Shown here: positions 15,142 through 17,215 of the stretch, piece after piece | Position numbering within the stretch: position 1 is the stretch's first letter | How the letters are laid out: each line of letters starts with the position of its first letter | Assembly (NCBI GenBank): GCA_029005335.1 | Contig: JAQXFT010000171.1 | Coordinates: 1 to 17,215 of the forward strand | Direction of reading: 5' to 3' | Source: Oscillospiraceae bacterium | GTDB lineage: Bacteria > Bacillota > Clostridia > Oscillospirales > Ruminococcaceae | Length of the DNA: 17,215 nt | The notes under the pieces: model-generated | Seen by the model: only the letters and a program-made list of their open reading frames with translations | Database searches by the model: none | What the model was told of the DNA's origin: nothing | Made by a program: the position numbers and the translations under genes

Positions 15142-15165
15142 ATTAACAATTCCTTTCATATTTTA

Positions 15166-15186
15166 TTGCGGAATCAGTTTCCACAA
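15166..15186 (-). promoter_or_regulatory. Inverted repeat upstream of the small lipoprotein gene
   Basis: On the minus strand TTGTGGAA, a 5-base spacer ACTGA and TTCCGCAA form an 8-bp stem with one G-T wobble. It sits 25 bases before the ATG, just ahead of the ribosome binding site. It could be an operator or a leader hairpin. I could not place a convincing -10/-35 pair for this gene. Confidence 0.45.
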
Positions 15187-15233
15187 TGTAAAAATATTAT
15201 TTGCAGATTCATTGAAATTATCACCATAAAACA

Positions 15234-15277
15234 CAAAAAAAGTTTTCAACACTTTTTTCAACAAAAAGTTGAAAACT
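15234..15277 (-). terminator. Rho-independent terminator of the YtaF/MntP-type gene
   Basis: A perfect 10-bp stem (AGTTTTCAAC at 15277-15268 with GTTGAAAACT at 15250-15241) is followed on the minus strand by a run of seven T. The stem begins at the last base of the stop codon of the upstream gene. The 17-base loop can also form a smaller inner stem (CAAC/GTTG). Confidence 0.88.
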
Positions 15278-15894
15278 CAGATGAGGCTTATTACAGCGGA
15301 TAATATAAGCATAAATCCTCCCAGCCATGAAAGGTCATATTCTGATGAAAAAAATTTTTTTCCGGTCAATGCCCCGAGATATACAACGACAATATTTACT
15401 ATAAACGTAAAAAAAGCCGTTCTCACAGGATTAGCTCCGAGAAATCCCGCATTTATTCCCACAGCTACAGAATCCGCTGAAAGTGCAAGGGCAAGTGCAA
15501 AGCTTTCGGATATTGACAGAACCTTTGAATAATCTGAATCAGCAGTCCTTTCATCAAGATAAAGACGTACTGCGATTCCAAGTCGGCTCATTCTTATACA
15601 TATATCGCCCTTCTGAGAAAGCTTTCTCACTATTCCTCTGACTATGCTTTTGAATATTGTAACAGTTCCTATGGCAGTAAGAGTTATACAGCCGATTACA
15701 GAGCATACTTTTAATGGTATTACAAGTTCAAGAATACCGGCAAATAAAAGCGATAAATAAAGTATCAGGGACGAGATAAAACTGAGCATAAGTCCCGACC
15801 GGAACGGAATCTTTATTCCTGATGAATTATAGTTTACGGACATAAGATATGTATCAATGCATACAGTAAGCGTTATAAACAGTTCGTTAAGCAT
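15277..15894 (-). CDS. YtaF/MntP-family membrane protein
   Basis: The 205-residue protein is almost entirely hydrophobic, with about six membrane segments arranged as two similar halves (DUF204). Each half carries an aspartate in a related context: CIDTYLMSVNY with Asp14, and ALSADSVAVGINAG with Asp141. MntP proteins export manganese with such residues. YtaF is the sporulation-associated branch of the same superfamily, and the size and halves fit YtaF slightly better. A basic loop of about 30 residues (88-115) separates the halves. GGGTGA lies 5 bases before the ATG and falls inside a strong hairpin. Transport activity is inferred from the family only. Confidence 0.85.
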   Translation of the reverse strand: MLNELFITLTVCIDTYLMSVNYNSSGIKIPFRSGLMLSFISSLILYLSLLFAGILELVIPLKVCSVIGCITLTAIGTVTIFKSIVRGIVRKLSQKGDICIRMSRLGIAVRLYLDERTADSDYSKVLSISESFALALALSADSVAVGINAGFLGANPVRTAFFTFIVNIVVVYLGALTGKKFFSSEYDLSWLGGFMLILSAVISLI

Positions 15895-15898
15895 AAAA

Positions 15899-15953
15899 TC
15901 ACCCGTTTCGCATTTTTTCTTACATTATATGCAGAAACAGGTGACAGGGTTAA
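15899..15953 (-). promoter_or_regulatory. Promoter and ribosome-site hairpin before the YtaF/MntP-type gene
   Basis: On the minus strand the arms 15944-15930 and 15912-15899 form 14 pairs with one bulge and one G-T wobble. The 17-base loop contains TATAAT (15929-15924). The 3' arm includes the GGGTGA ribosome binding site. A possible -35, TTAACC (15953-15948), is 18 bases before the TATAAT. RNA started from this -10 would lack the 5' arm and keep the site open. Read-through RNA from the upstream gene would fold and hide it. Confidence 0.6.
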
Positions 15954-15956
15954 TAA

Positions 15957-16433
15957 TTATTCTTCCATAAGAAGTACCGGATATGATACATCATATGGCT
16001 TTACTATTTCGGGGTGCGAATCAGCATATCTGAATATGTTGTCCGCAAGACCCTCTTTCAGAAATCCGACCAGCTCCGAAAGTGGCTTATTATACATTGC
16101 TTCACATATGCCTGCAACAGTTATTGCTCTTCTGTCACCGATTTTCATAATTCTGTAAGGCCAGATACGACAGTCAAAAGGCTTTTCATCTCCCAGAATA
16201 CAGCCTTTTGCAGGGTCAAGTGCAGGACAGGTAAAAAGTCCATCATCATCGAATTTTTCCGCCTTAAATATATATCCGCCGTCCTTCTGAATAAATTCTG
16301 CATTTTTAAGAGATTCAAGCTTTTTTCTGGTATCCTCATCAAAAACAGGAGTTTCCCATATATCATAACGGTCAAAAATACAGCAGAGCCTGCACTCTGC
16401 ACAGGTCTTTTTATCAAGAATCTTTTTAAGCAT
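15957..16433 (-). CDS. YkgJ-family cysteine cluster protein
   Basis: The 158-residue protein carries eight cysteines in the pattern of the YkgJ/UPF0153 family, thought to bind zinc or an iron-sulfur cluster. CAECRLCC is at residues 11-18 (Cys11, 14, 17, 18), followed by Cys69, Cys78, Cys88 (FDCRIWPYR) and Cys110. No signal peptide or membrane segment is seen, so it is cytosolic. The ATG has GGAGG 11 bases upstream. It is driven by a good promoter at 16469-16497 and lies 62 bases before the YtaF/MntP-type gene in the same direction. The substrate is unknown. Confidence 0.87.
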   Translation of the reverse strand: MLKKILDKKTCAECRLCCIFDRYDIWETPVFDEDTRKKLESLKNAEFIQKDGGYIFKAEKFDDDGLFTCPALDPAKGCILGDEKPFDCRIWPYRIMKIGDRRAITVAGICEAMYNKPLSELVGFLKEGLADNIFRYADSHPEIVKPYDVSYPVLLMEE

Positions 16434-16468
16434 TTATTATAATACCTCCGGCAATTACTTTTATTTAT

Positions 16469-16497
16469 AGAATAACATATATTTTTTTCTGTGTCAA
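16469..16497 (-). promoter_or_regulatory. Sigma-A promoter of the YkgJ-type gene
   Basis: TTGACA (16497-16492, perfect) is 17 bases from TATTCT (16474-16469), which is preceded by TGT, an extended -10 element. The leader would be about 30 bases. It points away from the promoter at 16573-16601, with about 75 AT-rich bases between them. Confidence 0.83.
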
Positions 16498-16572
16498 TCC
16501 GGATTTTTCCATGAAGCAAATTCCATGGCTGAAACGTTATATATAATAGTGCATATATATTTGAAATTTTAA

Positions 16573-16601
16573 TTGACTTTTCAAAATATATATGATATAA
16601 T
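16573..16601 (+). promoter_or_regulatory. Sigma-A promoter of the right-edge membrane protein gene
   Basis: TTGACT (16573-16578) and TATAAT (16596-16601) are 17 bases apart, with an AT-rich stretch upstream. The leader is about 37 bases and carries AAGGAG at 16628-16633. Confidence 0.88.
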
Positions 16602-16644
16602 TATTTACGTTCATAAAAGATAAATCAAAGGAGATTATACAGAT

Positions 16645-17215
16645 ATGCTTAAAATTTCATTCATACTCGCTCTGATTTTAACTGTTGTATCATCAATAAT
16701 AGTTATAAAATCTACGAAAAAGCCTGAGCCTCCGGAAGTTACAGAAATAATTCCGCCTGAAAGCGATGAAGATAATCAAAATGATGATAAACCAAAGCCC
16801 AGAAAAAGAAAACTGATTTCACTTATTCCTTTCGGTCCCGGAAGTATATTGATGCTGACCAGCATAATTACTAACATAATCCTCAGCATATCAGATACAC
16901 CATACAAAAAACTATTCATTCTTATGGCAGTAACACTCGTTTCAGAATATATTCTCATGTGCCTTTACCATACCTGCGGAAAAAATCTTCTGAAATTCTG
17001 TGCCAAAACATTCGCCATACTGTCCATACTCGAAGTTACTGTATTCAATTTTCCGGCATATCATATATGGTTCGGAGACTATGAAAAAACAACGATGAAT
17101 TTCAGCGACTGTGCCGTCGAAATCGGTAAGGCGGATATCGATACGGAAAAAAATACCATACATATGAAAGGTAAAAATGAAGCTGTAATAACTTTTCCGG
17201 AACTTAATACCAGAA
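16645..17215 (+). CDS. Membrane protein of unknown family (partial, runs off the window)
   Basis: The frame is open from the ATG at 16645 to the window end, giving 190 codons with no stop, so the C-terminus is missing. It begins with a hydrophobic helix (about 4-22). An acidic, Pro-rich linker follows (about 26-52, PPESDEDNQNDDKPK), then a basic patch (KPRKRK). Three more hydrophobic segments lie at about 63-85, 90-112 and 118-138. After residue 140 it becomes polar and beta-rich (FGDYEKTTMNFSDCAVEIG), probably the start of an outside domain. AAGGAG lies 11 bases before the ATG, and a good promoter precedes it. Large polytopic YfhO- or glycosyltransferase-like proteins can begin this way, but I cannot assign a family. 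Confidence 0.8.
   Translation, partial: MLKISFILALILTVVSSIIVIKSTKKPEPPEVTEIIPPESDEDNQNDDKPKPRKRKLISLIPFGPGSILMLTSIITNIILSISDTPYKKLFILMAVTLVSEYILMCLYHTCGKNLLKFCAKTFAILSILEVTVFNFPAYHIWFGDYEKTTMNFSDCAVEIGKADIDTEKNTIHMKGKNEAVITFPELNTR

Noticed and set aside
15895..15956. A manganese (yybP-ykoY) riboswitch before the YtaF/MntP-type gene.
   Set aside because: The gap is only 62 bases, too short for that riboswitch, and the conserved loop sequences are absent. A simple hairpin explains the structure.
1..17215. CRISPR arrays, insertion sequences, phage genes or toxin-antitoxin pairs.
   Set aside because: I saw no spaced direct repeats, transposase motifs or phage proteins. The lone XRE gene is paired with comF, not with a toxin.

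Overview
The window looks like a chromosomal segment of an AT-rich, Gram-positive anaerobe of the Clostridia. A Ruminococcus-like member of the Oscillospirales is the best guess. The basis is AGGAGG-type ribosome binding sites, TTGACA-17-TATAAT promoters, the gene order prmC-recA-recX-rimO-pgsA, the clostridial form of citrate synthase, and SpoIID- and YtaF-type proteins. The species assignment is inference from protein character, with no database comparison. Almost everything is core housekeeping. No CRISPR array, prophage, transposon or rRNA is visible, and no stretch over 300 bases lacks a gene.

Left to centre (1-11233), everything reads on the minus strand. A tRNA-Pro(CGG) with its own promoter and terminator sits at the left end. 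To its right lies a long co-directional cluster. In transcription order it runs: citrate synthase (strong promoter at 11205-11233), a beta-propeller-like lipoprotein, a 209-base gap, response regulator, histidine kinase, DUF1385 membrane protein, prmC, recA, recX, rimO, pgsA and a small DtxR/MntR-like regulator. From the response regulator onward the genes are separated by at most 12 bases or overlap, so translational coupling and one operon are likely. The 209-base gap holds a candidate small membrane protein gene broken by one base, and palindromes at the end of the lipoprotein gene.

Centre-right (11234-13769): a SpoIID/LytB-type protein on the plus strand diverges from citrate synthase and converges on purB with a single base between the stop codons. 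purB has a consensus promoter followed at once by a short hairpin that may also be the comF terminator.

Right (13780-16497, minus strand): an XRE regulator plus comF form a two-gene operon with a palindromic operator candidate. Then come a small Asn-rich lipoprotein with an EF-hand-like loop, a YtaF/MntP-type membrane protein with its ribosome binding site inside a hairpin, and a YkgJ-type cysteine-cluster protein. At the right edge (from 16645, plus strand) a membrane protein gene with a good promoter runs out of the window.

The most useful leads are the frameshifted small ORF at 8319-8454, the ribosome-binding-site hairpin before the YtaF/MntP gene, the DtxR-like regulator that has lost the MntR metal ligands, and the operator candidate of the XRE-comF operon. 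I do not see a clear new multi-gene system.
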